The notes: generated by a model not told the origin, from the letters alone. A DNA stretch of 64,000 bases from UBA1740 sp045587025 (GCA_045587025.1 JAZNBK010000041.1:44546-108545), one strand, 5' to 3'. Positions 43,989 to 54,236 are shown, counted from the stretch's first letter. Translations and numbers: made by a program.

Positions 43989-44705
43989 ATGAAAAACATA
44001 GCGCTTATTGATTGCCGTGTTAGCGAGAAATGCCGTATAAGTTTAGAAGGTTACGGTTTTTCTCTTGTTGCCTTGCCCCCATTCCCTCTTTTGGACAACT
44101 CGGTAAAATCTCATCCTGACATGCTCGTTTTCGCGGACGATGACAGGATAATATCTCATCAAAAATATAAGGAAATCGCAGAGGCGGAATTTTCCTTGAT
44201 TTCAAAGCTCCGCCCCAATTTAAAACAAATTTTCTCTCTTGAGCCGATTTCGGAAAAATATCCGAACGATATACTTTTTAACGCCTGTAAAATCGGAAAG
44301 CGAATATTCGCCCGATATGATTTCATTTCTTCGGAGATAAAAAAGCTCGCAAGAGAAAAGCAATATTCTATCCATAACATAAGGCAGGGATATAGCGCCT
44401 GCTCCTGCCTTAACGTAGATGAAAACAGTATTATAACCTCAGACCCCTCTCTTGCAAGAGCGGCGAGAGAGTGCGGTATTTCGGTGCTTTCGATAGAAAA
44501 GGGGCATATAACGCTTCCCTTCCAGGATTATGGCTTCATTGGCGGCGCAGGCGGAGCTTTTGACGACAAGGTCTTTTTTCTCGGCAACGTCGATTTGCAT
44601 CCAAACGGAGATGAAATAAAGGAATTCATAAGCAAAAGAGGCAAGCTTGCGGTTTCGCTTTCCGACGAAGTGCTCGCAGATTGCGGAAAGATTATTTTTA
44701 TATAG
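43989..44705 (+). CDS. GME-fold-like protein (DUF6873 type), function unknown
   Basis: 238 residues. The segment IRQGYSACSCLNVDENSIITSD (about 133-154) followed by AARECGISVLSI and FIGGAGGAFDDKVFFLGNVDLHPN resembles amidinotransferase-related (guanidino-group modifying) folds. In these, conserved Gly, Asp, His and Cys line the active site; here CSC, the Asp in NVD and the His in NVDLHP are candidates. No substrate can be named. Starts at ATG behind GAGGTG, downstream of the rpmB terminator, and its stop overlaps that of the convergent permease gene by 8 bases. The family label is from memory of the pattern and is tentative. Confidence 0.5.
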   Translation: MKNIALIDCRVSEKCRISLEGYGFSLVALPPFPLLDNSVKSHPDMLVFADDDRIISHQKYKEIAEAEFSLISKLRPNLKQIFSLEPISEKYPNDILFNACKIGKRIFARYDFISSEIKKLAREKQYSIHNIRQGYSACSCLNVDENSIITSDPSLARAARECGISVLSIEKGHITLPFQDYGFIGGAGGAFDDKVFFLGNVDLHPNGDEIKEFISKRGKLAVSLSDEVLADCGKIIFI

Positions 44706-45786
44706 ATTTTTCTTCCTTGCGTTTTAAAACACTTTTCAAGACCGCAGCGAATACGGGTCCTAAAATCATTCCGCCGACCCCAAAGAACGACAGTCCCAAA
44801 TACATTGAGAAAAGTGTCAATAGCGGGTGAATACCAAATTTAGCGCCGATTATTTTCGGCTCTATTATCTGCCTTATTACAGTGATTACAAGATAAAGCA
44901 AAAGCAAGCCGATCCCTAAAAACAAATTCCCTCTCGCAAATTCAAAAAGCGACCAGGGTATCAATATACTCCCTACCCCCAAGACGGGAAGAATATCTAC
45001 GACAGCGCATATAACGGAAAGTATAAGCGCATATTTTATCCTTAATATGAGAAAGCCAATCAGCAAAAGCGAAAAGGTGATTACCATAATAGTAAAATAA
45101 GCGCAGATATATTTGAACGAGGTGTCGAAAAGTGTATTTTTCAATTCCTTGCCCTTTTCCTGCCACTTTTGCGGAAAGATAGACAATACTCGCTTATTGA
45201 TGTTTTTGAGGTCCATACTGAAATAAAATGCAGCTATAACGGAAACGAGTATAAATATCATCAACCTTGGTAATGCGAGCAGGAGCTTGCTTATCACCTT
45301 CGGTACACCGCTCATAATTGCGCTCACGCCGTTTTCGATAAATGCGCCTATATATTCGTCTATCCCCGTAAAAACGCCTGTATCGGAATTATACGAGCCG
45401 AAAAAGTATATTTTTTCTCGTATTCCTTCGACGTACAGCTCAAGCTTTTCAAGTATATCGCTAATAACGTACGGATTTTCTTCCAAATAAGCGATGAAAT
45501 CCCGTATCTCTTTTATTACCCGAGTGATAATAAAAAACAAGACGCTGCTAAGAAGCGAAAGCGCGACGGATACGAATATAAAATTCAAAACCTTCGACGA
45601 AAGCCCTGTTTTCCTGTGCATATACTCTGAAAGAGGTCTTACGGCAAAGGCGACACCCCAAGATATTATAAATGGCATCAGCGCCCAAATAACGTATTTG
45701 AAAACGACGTAGATAACCGCAACGGCTCCAAGGGCGCATATTAAAGCGGAGGCATATCGAACAAAATCTATTTTCCTTATATTCAT
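44698..45786 (-). CDS. AI-2E family / YtvI-like transporter
   Basis: 362-residue integral membrane protein of the PerM/TqsA/YtvI family. There are seven to eight membrane helices: the first pair at about 12-50, a coiled soluble segment at 85-145, then helices from 160 on. The C-terminal signature is PKIIGAKFGIHPLLTLFSMYLGLSFFG, GMILGPVFAAVLKSVL. In spore formers YtvI homologues belong to the sporulation set, others move ions or autoinducer-like molecules; which applies cannot be told. GGAGG precedes the ATG; divergent from ppiB, convergent overlap of 8 bases with the preceding gene. Confidence 0.85.
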   Translation of the reverse strand: MNIRKIDFVRYASALICALGAVAVIYVVFKYVIWALMPFIISWGVAFAVRPLSEYMHRKTGLSSKVLNFIFVSVALSLLSSVLFFIITRVIKEIRDFIAYLEENPYVISDILEKLELYVEGIREKIYFFGSYNSDTGVFTGIDEYIGAFIENGVSAIMSGVPKVISKLLLALPRLMIFILVSVIAAFYFSMDLKNINKRVLSIFPQKWQEKGKELKNTLFDTSFKYICAYFTIMVITFSLLLIGFLILRIKYALILSVICAVVDILPVLGVGSILIPWSLFEFARGNLFLGIGLLLLYLVITVIRQIIEPKIIGAKFGIHPLLTLFSMYLGLSFFGVGGMILGPVFAAVLKSVLKRKEEKSI

Positions 45787-45878
45787 AGCACCTCCGCATC
45801 AAGTATTGCTCATCTATATGAATTAACTATATATATTGTATTCAATTTTACATTAAAATATTTAAAGGAGATTTTCAA

Positions 45879-46352
45879 ATGGTAATTATTGAAATGGAAA
45901 ACGGTAAAAAAATAAAGCTTGAGCTTTATCCCGAAGTTGCGCCCAAAACGGTCGCTAACTTTGAAAAGCTTGTAAAAGAGGGCTTCTACGACGGACTTAC
46001 CTTCCACCGCATTATTCCCGGTTTTATGATACAGGGAGGCGATCCGCTCGGCAACGGAATGGGCGGTTCTGATGAAAAGATAGTCGGAGAATTTGCAATT
46101 AACGGCTTCAACAATACTCTGAAGCACACGAGAGGCGTCATCTCGATGGCTCGCTCCCAGATGCCTAATTCCGCCTCCTCACAATTCTTTATTATGCACG
46201 AGGATGCTCCTCACCTTGACGGCTCTTATGCAGCGTTTGGAAAGGTTGTTGAGGGCATCGAAACAGTTGATGAAATTGCCTCGGTTCCTACCGATTTTTC
46301 GGACAGACCTCGCATTGCGGTCGTAATCAAGAAAATGACGATAGAAGAATAA
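45879..46352 (+). CDS. ppiB: Cyclophilin-type peptidyl-prolyl cis-trans isomerase
   Basis: Cytoplasmic PPIase of 157 residues, no signal peptide. Cyclophilin motifs FHRIIPGFMIQGGDP, GVISMARS and NSASSQFFIMHEDAPHLDG, AAFGKVVEG are in order, with the catalytic Arg in FHRII. AAAGGAG precedes the ATG. It ends just before a bidirectional terminator shared with obgE. Confidence 0.95.
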   Translation: MVIIEMENGKKIKLELYPEVAPKTVANFEKLVKEGFYDGLTFHRIIPGFMIQGGDPLGNGMGGSDEKIVGEFAINGFNNTLKHTRGVISMARSQMPNSASSQFFIMHEDAPHLDGSYAAFGKVVEGIETVDEIASVPTDFSDRPRIAVVIKKMTIEE

Positions 46353-46361
46353 AGCGAAACG

Positions 46362-46405
46362 AAAAAACCATAACCACTCTCGCTTGAGTTGGTTATGGTT
46401 TTTTT
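46362..46405. terminator. Bidirectional terminator between ppiB and obgE
   Basis: Stem AACCATAACCA/TGGTTATGGTT (11 bp) with flanking A6 and T7 tracts at 46362-46367 and 46399-46405, so it can end transcripts on both strands. The convergent stops are 9 and 1 bases from it. Confidence 0.92.
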
Positions 46406-46406
46406 A

Positions 46407-47690
46407 TTAATTTACAAATTCAAATTCGAAATCGTAGATATTGACGGTATCGCCTTCACTGATGCCCTTTTCTCTTAACATATCTATAACTCCGTTTTTC
46501 TGTAATGAGCGTTGGAAGTAGCTAAGAGACTCATAATTGTCAAAGTTAATTTGTCCCATAAGATTTATGAGCCATTCGCCCTCAACAAAATAAGTGTCGT
46601 TCTCACGGCGGACAATAGTATCGGCCGCCGAGCTTGCTCGGAACGCCGTCTGCTCGAGTTCGGTTATTTCCGACTCGTACACCGTAATTTCAGGCAGATT
46701 CTCCAGCTCTTTTTTCACTTTATCCACAAGCTCGTCCAGCCCTTTGCCTGTAATTGCAGAGATATATATCGGCTTTATGCCGAAGTTATCGACTACATAT
46801 TTTTCGAACTCGGAATAATCATAGTCGCTTGGAAGATTATCGCACTTGTTCGCTACTACCAGCTGAGGTCTTTGCGCAAGCTCTGCGCTGTAATTCAGAA
46901 GCTCGGAGTTAATTTTCTCGATATCTTCGACAGGACTTCTTCCCTCAATTCCCGATACGTCAACGACGTGGAGCAAAAGGCGACAACGGTCTACGTGGCG
47001 CAAAAATTCGTGCCCGAGACCAAGTCCCAGAGATGCTCCCTCGATAAGTCCGGGTATATCGGCGACCACAAAGCCCCTGCCGTCACCTATCGAAACGACG
47101 CCTAAATTCGGAGAAAGCGTTGTAAAATGGTAGTCGGCAATTTTCGGCTTCGCTGATGAAATTTTCGAAAGAATAGAAGATTTTCCGACGTTGGGAAAGC
47201 CAATTAATCCTACGTCCGCTATCATTTTCAGCTCTAAAAGAACTTCCTTTTCCTCGCCCTTAGTGCCGTTCTTTGCAAACTTTGGAATCTGTCTGGTAGG
47301 CGTTGCAAAATGACGGTTTCCCCAACCGCCTCTGCCTCCCTTGCAGATAACGTATTCCCTATCGCTCGACATATCAAATATTATTTTGCCCGTTTGGGGA
47401 TCCTTGAGAAGCGTACCCGGTGGGAGAAGGATAACGGTATCCTTTCCGTTCCTTCCGTGGCATTTGCCACCCTTGCCATTCTCTCCGTTTTCGGCGACGA
47501 ACTTCCTTTTATAGCGAAATGCGAGCAGAGTGTTTGAACCGCTATCGACACGGAAAATTATATTTCCGCCTCTGCCACCGTCTCCGCCGTCGGGACCGCC
47601 CGCAGAGACATATTTTTCACGGTGAAAGGCGATTGCGCCATTTCCGCCGTCGCCTGCCTTTAGATAAATTTTTATATTGTCTACAAACAT
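46407..47690 (-). CDS. obgE: GTPase Obg
   Basis: Ribosome-assembly and stress-linked GTPase. 427 residues: Gly-rich Obg domain (1-157, DGGNGAIAFHREKYV, GGPDGGDGGRGG), G domain with GFPNVGKSSILSK, DIPGLIEGA, NKCD, and a C-terminal OCT domain (about 345-427). Last gene of the DUF512-der-obgE run, 21 bases after der. AAAGGAA precedes the ATG. Confidence 0.97.
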   Translation of the reverse strand: MFVDNIKIYLKAGDGGNGAIAFHREKYVSAGGPDGGDGGRGGNIIFRVDSGSNTLLAFRYKRKFVAENGENGKGGKCHGRNGKDTVILLPPGTLLKDPQTGKIIFDMSSDREYVICKGGRGGWGNRHFATPTRQIPKFAKNGTKGEEKEVLLELKMIADVGLIGFPNVGKSSILSKISSAKPKIADYHFTTLSPNLGVVSIGDGRGFVVADIPGLIEGASLGLGLGHEFLRHVDRCRLLLHVVDVSGIEGRSPVEDIEKINSELLNYSAELAQRPQLVVANKCDNLPSDYDYSEFEKYVVDNFGIKPIYISAITGKGLDELVDKVKKELENLPEITVYESEITELEQTAFRASSAADTIVRRENDTYFVEGEWLINLMGQINFDNYESLSYFQRSLQKNGVIDMLREKGISEGDTVNIYDFEFEFVN

Positions 47691-47711
47691 AGAATTCCTT
47701 TCCTCGACGGT

Positions 47712-49043
47712 TTAATTGCCTTCCTCGCCTCTTTGTCTTACGACTATCCTTATAGGCGTTCCTTTAAAGCCGAACACCTCTCTTATACAATTCTCTATAT
47801 ATCTTTGATAGGAGAAATGGAACAACTCCGCATTGTTGCAGAAAATTACGAAGGACGGGGGCGCTACCGACGCCTGAGTCATATAATAAAGCTTCAGGTG
47901 CTTGCCCTTGTCGGAGGGGGGCTGATGCCTTGACGTCGCATCGTTCAAAAGGTCGTTAAGCACGCCTGTCGTTATGCGACGCTTCGATGCCTCATATACC
48001 TCGTTTACCAAATTATATATATTACTTATTCTCTGCCCTGTGAGCGCTGAGACATAAATAATGGGAGCGTAAGTCATATAAGAAAGCGCAGTTCTTATTT
48101 TCTTTTCAAAATTATTTACCGTATTGTTATCTTTTTCGAGCAAGTCCCACTTGTTCACTACAATAATAGACGCCTTGCCTGCCTCGTGCGCTATACCTGC
48201 GATTTTTTCATCCTGCTCGGTAATGCCCTCTGTCGCATCTATCATAATAAGACAAACGTCCGCTCTCTCTACCGCCATATGAGCCCTGAGAACGCTGAAT
48301 TTTTCGAGCTTGTCCTCTATCTTGCTTTTACGACGTATGCCTGCGGTATCTATAAAATTATAACTGCCGTACTCATTTCTAACCACAGAGTCCACTGCGT
48401 CTCGGGTAGTTCCCGGAATGTTTGAAACGATGTGTCTGTCCTCGCCAAGCATCTTGTTTATTATAGAAGATTTACCTGCGTTCGGCTTTCCTATAACGGC
48501 GACGTTTATCATTCCGTTATCCTCTTCATCCTTGTTTTGAGGCGGAATTTCTTCTAAGATAGCGTCGAGCAAATCTCCCGTACCGCTACCGTGAAGAGAG
48601 GAGAGCGCTATCGGCTCTCTTTCAAAGCCAAGCTCATAGAATTCATAAAACTCGGCAGGAACCCGTCCCACCTTATCTGCCTTGTTTACGCAAAGGATTA
48701 TCGGCTTCCCTGATTTTTTAAGCATAACGGCAATATCTCTGTCATCTGCCAAAAGCCCCGCTCTTATATCGCAAAGAAAGATAATTACGTCGGCTGACTC
48801 AATTGCTATCTGCGCCTGAGTTCTCATCTGCATCAAGATAACGTCGTCGGTTTTCGTTTCTATACCGCCCGTATCGATTAAGACAAATTTCCGACCCGAC
48901 CATTCTCCTTCACCGTAAATTCTATCTCTTGTAACACCCGGAATATCCTCAACTATAGAACGTCTTTCTCCGATTATCTTATTAAACAACGTGCTTTTTC
49001 CCACGTTGGGACGCCCTACAATAGCAACTATCGGTTTTCCCAT
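47712..49043 (-). CDS. der: Ribosome biogenesis GTPase Der (EngA)
   Basis: Double-G-domain GTPase for 50S assembly. 443 residues: first P-loop GRPNVGKSTLFNK, second GKPNAGKSSIINK near 185, with DTGG and DTAG switch II motifs, and a KH-like C-terminal domain ending in FKGTPIRIVVRQR. Follows the DUF512 gene by 10 bases and precedes obgE. Confidence 0.97.
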   Translation of the reverse strand: MGKPIVAIVGRPNVGKSTLFNKIIGERRSIVEDIPGVTRDRIYGEGEWSGRKFVLIDTGGIETKTDDVILMQMRTQAQIAIESADVIIFLCDIRAGLLADDRDIAVMLKKSGKPIILCVNKADKVGRVPAEFYEFYELGFEREPIALSSLHGSGTGDLLDAILEEIPPQNKDEEDNGMINVAVIGKPNAGKSSIINKMLGEDRHIVSNIPGTTRDAVDSVVRNEYGSYNFIDTAGIRRKSKIEDKLEKFSVLRAHMAVERADVCLIMIDATEGITEQDEKIAGIAHEAGKASIIVVNKWDLLEKDNNTVNNFEKKIRTALSYMTYAPIIYVSALTGQRISNIYNLVNEVYEASKRRITTGVLNDLLNDATSRHQPPSDKGKHLKLYYMTQASVAPPSFVIFCNNAELFHFSYQRYIENCIREVFGFKGTPIRIVVRQRGEEGN

Positions 49044-49053
49044 TTCTTATCCC

Positions 49054-50367
49054 TCACTCTCTGTTCAAAACTTCGGATATTAAAGAGTATCCGTCATTCT
49101 CGTTTGCAACTATTTTAACTCCGAGCTTCTTTGAAAGCTCGTCGATACTCATACCGCACAAGAACAAATCTCTGTCATAACGCAACGCATTTGCAGGCAA
49201 AATCAATTTATCTCCAAGCTCTTTTCCCACTAACTGCTCGAATATATCCTTCCCTGTCAAAAGTCCCGCTACGGTAATCTGCTCTCCGAAATAATTATTC
49301 TTTATCTTATAAACGTTTACCTTTACCTCAGGATACAAGCTTTCGAGCTTTTCGCACATTGCTTTAATGTGCGGATATACAGCATAGCCCGTAGCGACAG
49401 AGACGCAGGACTCCTTTTTTGGCGTTTCGCCATAATTCATCATTTGGGAAAGCTCGAAATCAAATTCACTCTGCAAGGAGCGTAACATACCCACTCCATT
49501 TTCTATCTGACTGTATTCCTCATAATATTCTTCGCTCGGTATATCAAGTCCTGCCTTCAGGTAAAGCTCGTCGCCTGCGAAAAATAATCTGGTCCCGTTT
49601 TTACTTTTAAACGCTTCTGAAAACTCATCTATTTGAGCAATAATACTCGCGCACTCCTCGGGTGAAAATGGCGACAGCGGATAAAGCCCGTCTCTGAAAT
49701 CGGTAAGCCCTGCAGGAACGATAGACACACTCTCAAGCGACGGATAGAGAGAGGAAAGGTCTCGCATCGTCCTGTCAAGATCTATGCCGTCGTTTATTCC
49801 TCTGCACAAAACAATCTGTCCGTGCATTTTTATACCGGCTTCAGCAAGCTTTTCAAGATATGACAGAACCTCGCCAGCGCGCTTGTTATTCATCATTGAA
49901 ACACGCAGTTCGGGGTTTGTCGTATGAATTGAAACGTTTATCGGAGAAAAACGCATTTTTATAATGCGGTCTATGTCCTTGTCCTGAAGGTTCGTCAAGG
50001 TTATATAGTTTCCGTGCAAAAAGGAGAGTCGCGAGTCGTCGTCCTTAAAATACAGGGTTTCTCTCATTCCCTTCGGCAGCTGGTCAATAAAGCAGAAGAT
50101 ACATTTGTTTTTGCAGGACTGCTTTTTGTCCATAAGAGGTGTTTCAAAGCAAAGCCCTATATCGTCGTATATACCCTTTTTAATCTTTACCGAAAAGATT
50201 TTTTCTTCTCTTTTTAAAGATAATATTATCTTTTTTTCTGCGAGATAAAAGCGATAATCGAGAACGTCGTTTATATCATTCCCATTAATAGAAATAAGTA
50301 TATCGCCTTCCCTTATTCCTGCGCTTTCGGCAGAAGAATTTTTTTCTACTCCAACTATACTAACCAT
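49054..50367 (-). CDS. DUF512 radical-SAM-like protein with PDZ domain
   Basis: 437 residues from ATG 50367 (GGAG 6 bases upstream; TTG 50394 lacks a site). N-terminal PDZ-like segment (SSAESAGIREGDILISINGND, about 8-35). Cys cluster CKNKCIFCFIDQLPKGMR near 85 of radical SAM type, KDDDSRLSFLHGNYITLTNL, then the DUF512 domain. Such proteins are widespread next to der in Clostridia; the reaction is not known. First gene of an operon with der and obgE, suggesting a link with ribosome assembly or RNA modification. Confidence 0.87.
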   Translation of the reverse strand: MVSIVGVEKNSSAESAGIREGDILISINGNDINDVLDYRFYLAEKKIILSLKREEKIFSVKIKKGIYDDIGLCFETPLMDKKQSCKNKCIFCFIDQLPKGMRETLYFKDDDSRLSFLHGNYITLTNLQDKDIDRIIKMRFSPINVSIHTTNPELRVSMMNNKRAGEVLSYLEKLAEAGIKMHGQIVLCRGINDGIDLDRTMRDLSSLYPSLESVSIVPAGLTDFRDGLYPLSPFSPEECASIIAQIDEFSEAFKSKNGTRLFFAGDELYLKAGLDIPSEEYYEEYSQIENGVGMLRSLQSEFDFELSQMMNYGETPKKESCVSVATGYAVYPHIKAMCEKLESLYPEVKVNVYKIKNNYFGEQITVAGLLTGKDIFEQLVGKELGDKLILPANALRYDRDLFLCGMSIDELSKKLGVKIVANENDGYSLISEVLNRE

Positions 50368-50445
50368 ATTTTCTCCAAAGAATTTATAGACCAAGCTTGT
50401 TTTTAAGCTACATGCTTAGAAAACAATAATACTCCAATATAATAC

Positions 50446-50474
50446 ATTATATCACAGAATAAGCTATAATGCAA
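50446..50474 (-). promoter_or_regulatory. Promoter of the DUF512-der-obgE operon
   Basis: Minus-strand TTGCAT, 17-base spacer, TATAAT; start near 50438, leader about 70 bases. Confidence 0.8.
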
Positions 50475-50507
50475 ATAATTTTCTATTTTAAAGAAAGTTT
50501 TATCGCA

Positions 50508-50539
50508 TAAAAATGCGCGCCCCTGAAAATCAGGGGCGC
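50508..50539 (-). terminator. Terminator after beta-helix lipoprotein 1
   Basis: Perfect 10-bp GC-rich stem GCGCCCCTGA/TCAGGGGCGC with a 3-base loop and ATTTTTAT downstream on the minus strand, 20 bases past the stop. Confidence 0.93.
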
Positions 50540-50558
50540 TTAGTTGTAAATTCAATTT

Positions 50559-53500
50559 TTATTTGATTTTACCCATTCTCGTATAGTCGATTTCCTGCAA
50601 GATTCTGACGTATGCCGCATTCATCTCGGAGGATATATCATTCCAAGCAGATTCAGGAATTGTATAATTGTAATCCTTGATATTCGGCATTACATCCGAA
50701 TAATCGTATTGATAGTAGTTGTTATAAACCGCTTCCATACCCTCGATAAAGCCAGCGTAACCACGGTTACGTACGTCATTTGTAATAACGTCGTCAAGAG
50801 TATCGCCTTCTCTCAATCCGCCTAAGATCAGATTGTTGGATATAAACGCAAATGCGGGCTGTCTTTCAAGACGCTCCATTGCTGCGATATCGTCAAGAGT
50901 TACGGTAAATCCTCTTCCGTTTGAAGCAACCAGAGTACGCTCAGGCATTATCGCTATCTGCCCATTTGCATTGATATACTCGTATTCGGGGATATAAAGC
51001 ATTTCGCCATCCTCAACGTCGTCGGCATAAACGAACTGCTTACCGGAAAGCTGCTGCGGAGCGTAGGTAGGCATATATCCGCCCATTTCATACGCCTTCA
51101 AAATAAGCTTGATGCGTGTGAAGTTCGCCATATATTCGGGGAAGCGCTGCTTGAGAATCTCGGTGTTCTGATCATTGAAGCGCGCTTTGATCTCGGCCTC
51201 TCTGTCGCCCTTCCACCAGTGACCTGCCTCGTTGTTTCTCGGATCTCCGTCACCGTAGTAGTAATAGAAGAGACCTGACTGGTTGATTGAATCTCCTTGG
51301 GTAATCTTTCCTGTTGCTTCATCGTAGTCAAGACCCTTTGCATCCGCAATCTCCGCTAAGCTACGGAAAATCATAATGTTCGCATAGCATACGTTACCGT
51401 GTCCTGAGGACGAATACCAGCCCTTATTGAAGTTGGATTTTGAACCGAGTGTGCTTACTATATTTCCGTACGCGTAAATTCCGCTTGATTTACCGTCGTT
51501 GTAAACTGCGTTATGTGTAGCGTGGAACTTGTGGAAAAGGTTAAAACGAATATGGTGTCCGCGTGTATTCGAGCCAGTCATATAAATCATACCGCCGTCG
51601 GTTACATATCTGTTACCGCCTGCGAATTCGTTATACTCAATAATGTTCTCAAGACCCAGATTAGTCATACAGCAGTCAAGAAAAGTGTTGTGTGAAACAA
51701 CTACCCGACAGCCGTTTACGCTAAGTCCGTACGGAGAGGTCGCGCTTGAAGCGTTAATAACGTTATTCTGTATAATAATGTTGCTCGGCTTAACAGCTGT
51801 TACGGAATCTGCGCCCGAAATTGCAACCATAGCACCTGCGATTGCATTAGAAAATTCGGAATGAATCAAAGCGCAGTTGTAAGAGTTCTGGAAGTTAAAG
51901 CCGGTAGATACCGTATTCTTGGTAGAAATATTCTGAACCACAACGTTGCTACAAGCGTAGAAGTGCATACCTGCTCCGCCCGTGCCGTCTATGTGAATGT
52001 TATCAACGATAGCGTACTCAACATCGAGCATCTGGAACGCAACTATACCGTCATCGCCAGAATAAGCAATCTTCTGACCTGCAAAGTTATCGGACTTCGG
52101 ATAAATATAGAGATTACCCGTTTCCTTGTCTACAAACCATTCGCCGGGAGCGTCAAGCGCTTCTATAGCATTGAAGAGGTAGAATACGTTACGTCCTGCC
52201 GCCGAGTTCGACGAAACGAGCGCTCCGTATCTGCAGGGCTGTACGGATTTAAGCGAATAGTAGCCGTCATCCTTTTTCGTGCCTAAGTAATTGCCCAAAT
52301 GTACGCAGTTGGGGTCTATATTGTAATATTCGAATTCCCAACCGGAATAAACGTTACCGTAATACCAGATATCTCCCGTGTTTATCCAGGAAAGAGGTCC
52401 GTCAGCGATGTTCTTGTTGGGATAACGAATTTCCCAACCAATAACAGAATCGAGAGTGAGCGTTCCGCCGGAACTGTTTACTCTTTCAACCCAACCGGCA
52501 TAGTTCACGGTCGCAGTATCCGAAACGCTTCCTATATCATATACGTGGGTGAAGTACAACAAATCGGTAGGATCGATATCGGTTCCGTCCTCATAATAAG
52601 CGTTAGGATAACGAGCAAGAGTGAATTCCTCGCCATCGACAAAAACGCTTGCGTGTCCTGAGATGGACACTTCTCTTAAGTCTGAGGGCTCAAAGCCGTT
52701 TTCAAAAAGATTTACGTATAATACTTTATCCTTTGCTTCGTCGGGAATGCGCGACGCTATACTGTCATTTGCTGCGTCTATCTTCTTGAATTTACTACCG
52801 TCTATCGTCTGGTTTGTGGTAATCGTTACCTTCTCATCACCGTATCCTATAACGAAGAGAGGAGACAAAATCGTACCGCTATTGGTCGAGCTGAACTTAA
52901 CGGTCTCATCAACGAAGTAGGTACCGCCCTCTATCCAGATAGCGCCGCCACCCTCGTTGTTCATCAATTCAATCGCCTTGGCTATAGTCTTAACGGGCTT
53001 CTTCTTGGTACCCGAATTTGCATCGTCGCCGCTATTTGCGGATACGTAAACCTGCTTCTTTGCCTTAGATGCGGGGTAATCGTCTATCGAAATTTTATCA
53101 ATGATGGTAACCTCGTCGGGAAGCTCATCCTTAGTGATAAAGAATCTGTCCATTACGGAATCAACGTTTTCGATAGCGTTATCATATTCCTCGCTGATAT
53201 CAGCAAGCTCAGAGGGGAGATTGTGATTTATAAGGGTAGGAGCAACGAATTCCTCGCCAAAAACGTTCTCAATCTTTATGTCGTAGCTCTTGCCCTTAGG
53301 AATTTTCAAAAGAGTTTCGTTAATAAATTCTCTCAATGCGAAGGTAATAGCAGAATCGCCGTTTCCGTAAAGAGCAAGCTTGTTCGCCGTTTGCTCCATC
53401 GCATACGTGCCAACGTCAAGCTCCTTTGCGGTCTCTGCTCTTCTCGTGTTTCCTACGAGAATCTCATAGGTTACCTCTTTTTCAGAAGGAGCAACTATCG

Positions 53501-54149
53501 GAACGTCTGCGCCTGCTATGCTGGCAAATAGCTCCTGCAAATATGCCGTCATAACCTTTTCTGACGAGCTTATGCCGTTCCCTCTTACTATAACGAAATC
53601 GGAAACGTCTACGCCGCCGATGGTCAGAGTATCTACAGTGTACTCACTCTTACGGGTATATCCTTCGCCCGCAGGATACAAGAGTCCCTCGTCTGCGACA
53701 AGATATGACATGAAATGCTCAAGAGCCCTCAAGGTGTATTTTTCAGAACCACCGATAATAAGCAAGCGATTATTTACCATACCGATAAAGTAGTCATTTG
53801 CGCGGAGGGTTTCATACACCTGTTTACTTTCCTCACGGTTTGTATTACCTATAAGAATCTCAAGAGTTCCTACAGGAGCGGTCTCGCCCGGCATAAGAAA
53901 GTCGGAGCCGGCTCTGGGCATGCTTCCGTATTTCGTCCTGAGTGACGTAACAAAATCAACGGCAGCATCTGACAATGTACTTGAAGCGCCTTCAGGATAG
54001 ACAATGGAATAGTCAAGCCAATTCAAAAGCGCCTCCGTTGCATACGTAGGGATTTCTTCTTCGTCGCCGCTCGGTTTTTTGTTACATGACACCAATGAAA
54101 ATGCCAAAACAACAGCGAGCAACAACACTAACCATTTTGCTTTTTTCAT
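50559..54149 (-). CDS. Right-handed beta-helix lipoprotein, paralogue 1
   Basis: 1196-residue predicted surface lipoprotein, start ATG 54149 (GGAGG 6 bases upstream), lipobox LVSC with Cys22. Two related N-terminal domains each carry the pattern EILxGNTxRxE (about residues 97 and 225) followed by NRLLIIGGSE/NKLALYGNGD and a helix. This resembles the N-terminal domain of some glycoside hydrolases. From about 367 (YVSANSGDDANSGT) a right-handed parallel beta-helix runs to about 930, with DKETGNLYIYP near 680 and the best-conserved core TDGGMIYMTG (about 850), HATHNAVYNDGK and GWYSSSGHGNVCYAN. The fold suggests polysaccharide binding or cleavage; the substrate is unknown. Closely related to the next three copies. 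Confidence 0.8.
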   Translation of the reverse strand: MKKAKWLVLLLAVVLAFSLVSCNKKPSGDEEEIPTYATEALLNWLDYSIVYPEGASSTLSDAAVDFVTSLRTKYGSMPRAGSDFLMPGETAPVGTLEILIGNTNREESKQVYETLRANDYFIGMVNNRLLIIGGSEKYTLRALEHFMSYLVADEGLLYPAGEGYTRKSEYTVDTLTIGGVDVSDFVIVRGNGISSSEKVMTAYLQELFASIAGADVPIVAPSEKEVTYEILVGNTRRAETAKELDVGTYAMEQTANKLALYGNGDSAITFALREFINETLLKIPKGKSYDIKIENVFGEEFVAPTLINHNLPSELADISEEYDNAIENVDSVMDRFFITKDELPDEVTIIDKISIDDYPASKAKKQVYVSANSGDDANSGTKKKPVKTIAKAIELMNNEGGGAIWIEGGTYFVDETVKFSSTNSGTILSPLFVIGYGDEKVTITTNQTIDGSKFKKIDAANDSIASRIPDEAKDKVLYVNLFENGFEPSDLREVSISGHASVFVDGEEFTLARYPNAYYEDGTDIDPTDLLYFTHVYDIGSVSDTATVNYAGWVERVNSSGGTLTLDSVIGWEIRYPNKNIADGPLSWINTGDIWYYGNVYSGWEFEYYNIDPNCVHLGNYLGTKKDDGYYSLKSVQPCRYGALVSSNSAAGRNVFYLFNAIEALDAPGEWFVDKETGNLYIYPKSDNFAGQKIAYSGDDGIVAFQMLDVEYAIVDNIHIDGTGGAGMHFYACSNVVVQNISTKNTVSTGFNFQNSYNCALIHSEFSNAIAGAMVAISGADSVTAVKPSNIIIQNNVINASSATSPYGLSVNGCRVVVSHNTFLDCCMTNLGLENIIEYNEFAGGNRYVTDGGMIYMTGSNTRGHHIRFNLFHKFHATHNAVYNDGKSSGIYAYGNIVSTLGSKSNFNKGWYSSSGHGNVCYANIMIFRSLAEIADAKGLDYDEATGKITQGDSINQSGLFYYYYGDGDPRNNEAGHWWKGDREAEIKARFNDQNTEILKQRFPEYMANFTRIKLILKAYEMGGYMPTYAPQQLSGKQFVYADDVEDGEMLYIPEYEYINANGQIAIMPERTLVASNGRGFTVTLDDIAAMERLERQPAFAFISNNLILGGLREGDTLDDVITNDVRNRGYAGFIEGMEAVYNNYYQYDYSDVMPNIKDYNYTIPESAWNDISSEMNAAYVRILQEIDYTRMGKIK

Positions 54150-54198
54150 AATTTCCTCCAAAAAATTTTTTATCAAAAAAATATAATTATACTATCTA

Positions 54199-54227
54199 AT
54201 TATACCTTATTTACACCTAAAAGTAAA
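54199..54227 (-). promoter_or_regulatory. Promoter of paralogue 1
   Basis: Minus-strand TTTACT, 17-base spacer, TATAAT. The -35 block ATTTACTTTTA is repeated almost exactly at paralogues 2 and 3. Confidence 0.75.
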
Positions 54228-54236
54228 TACGGAATT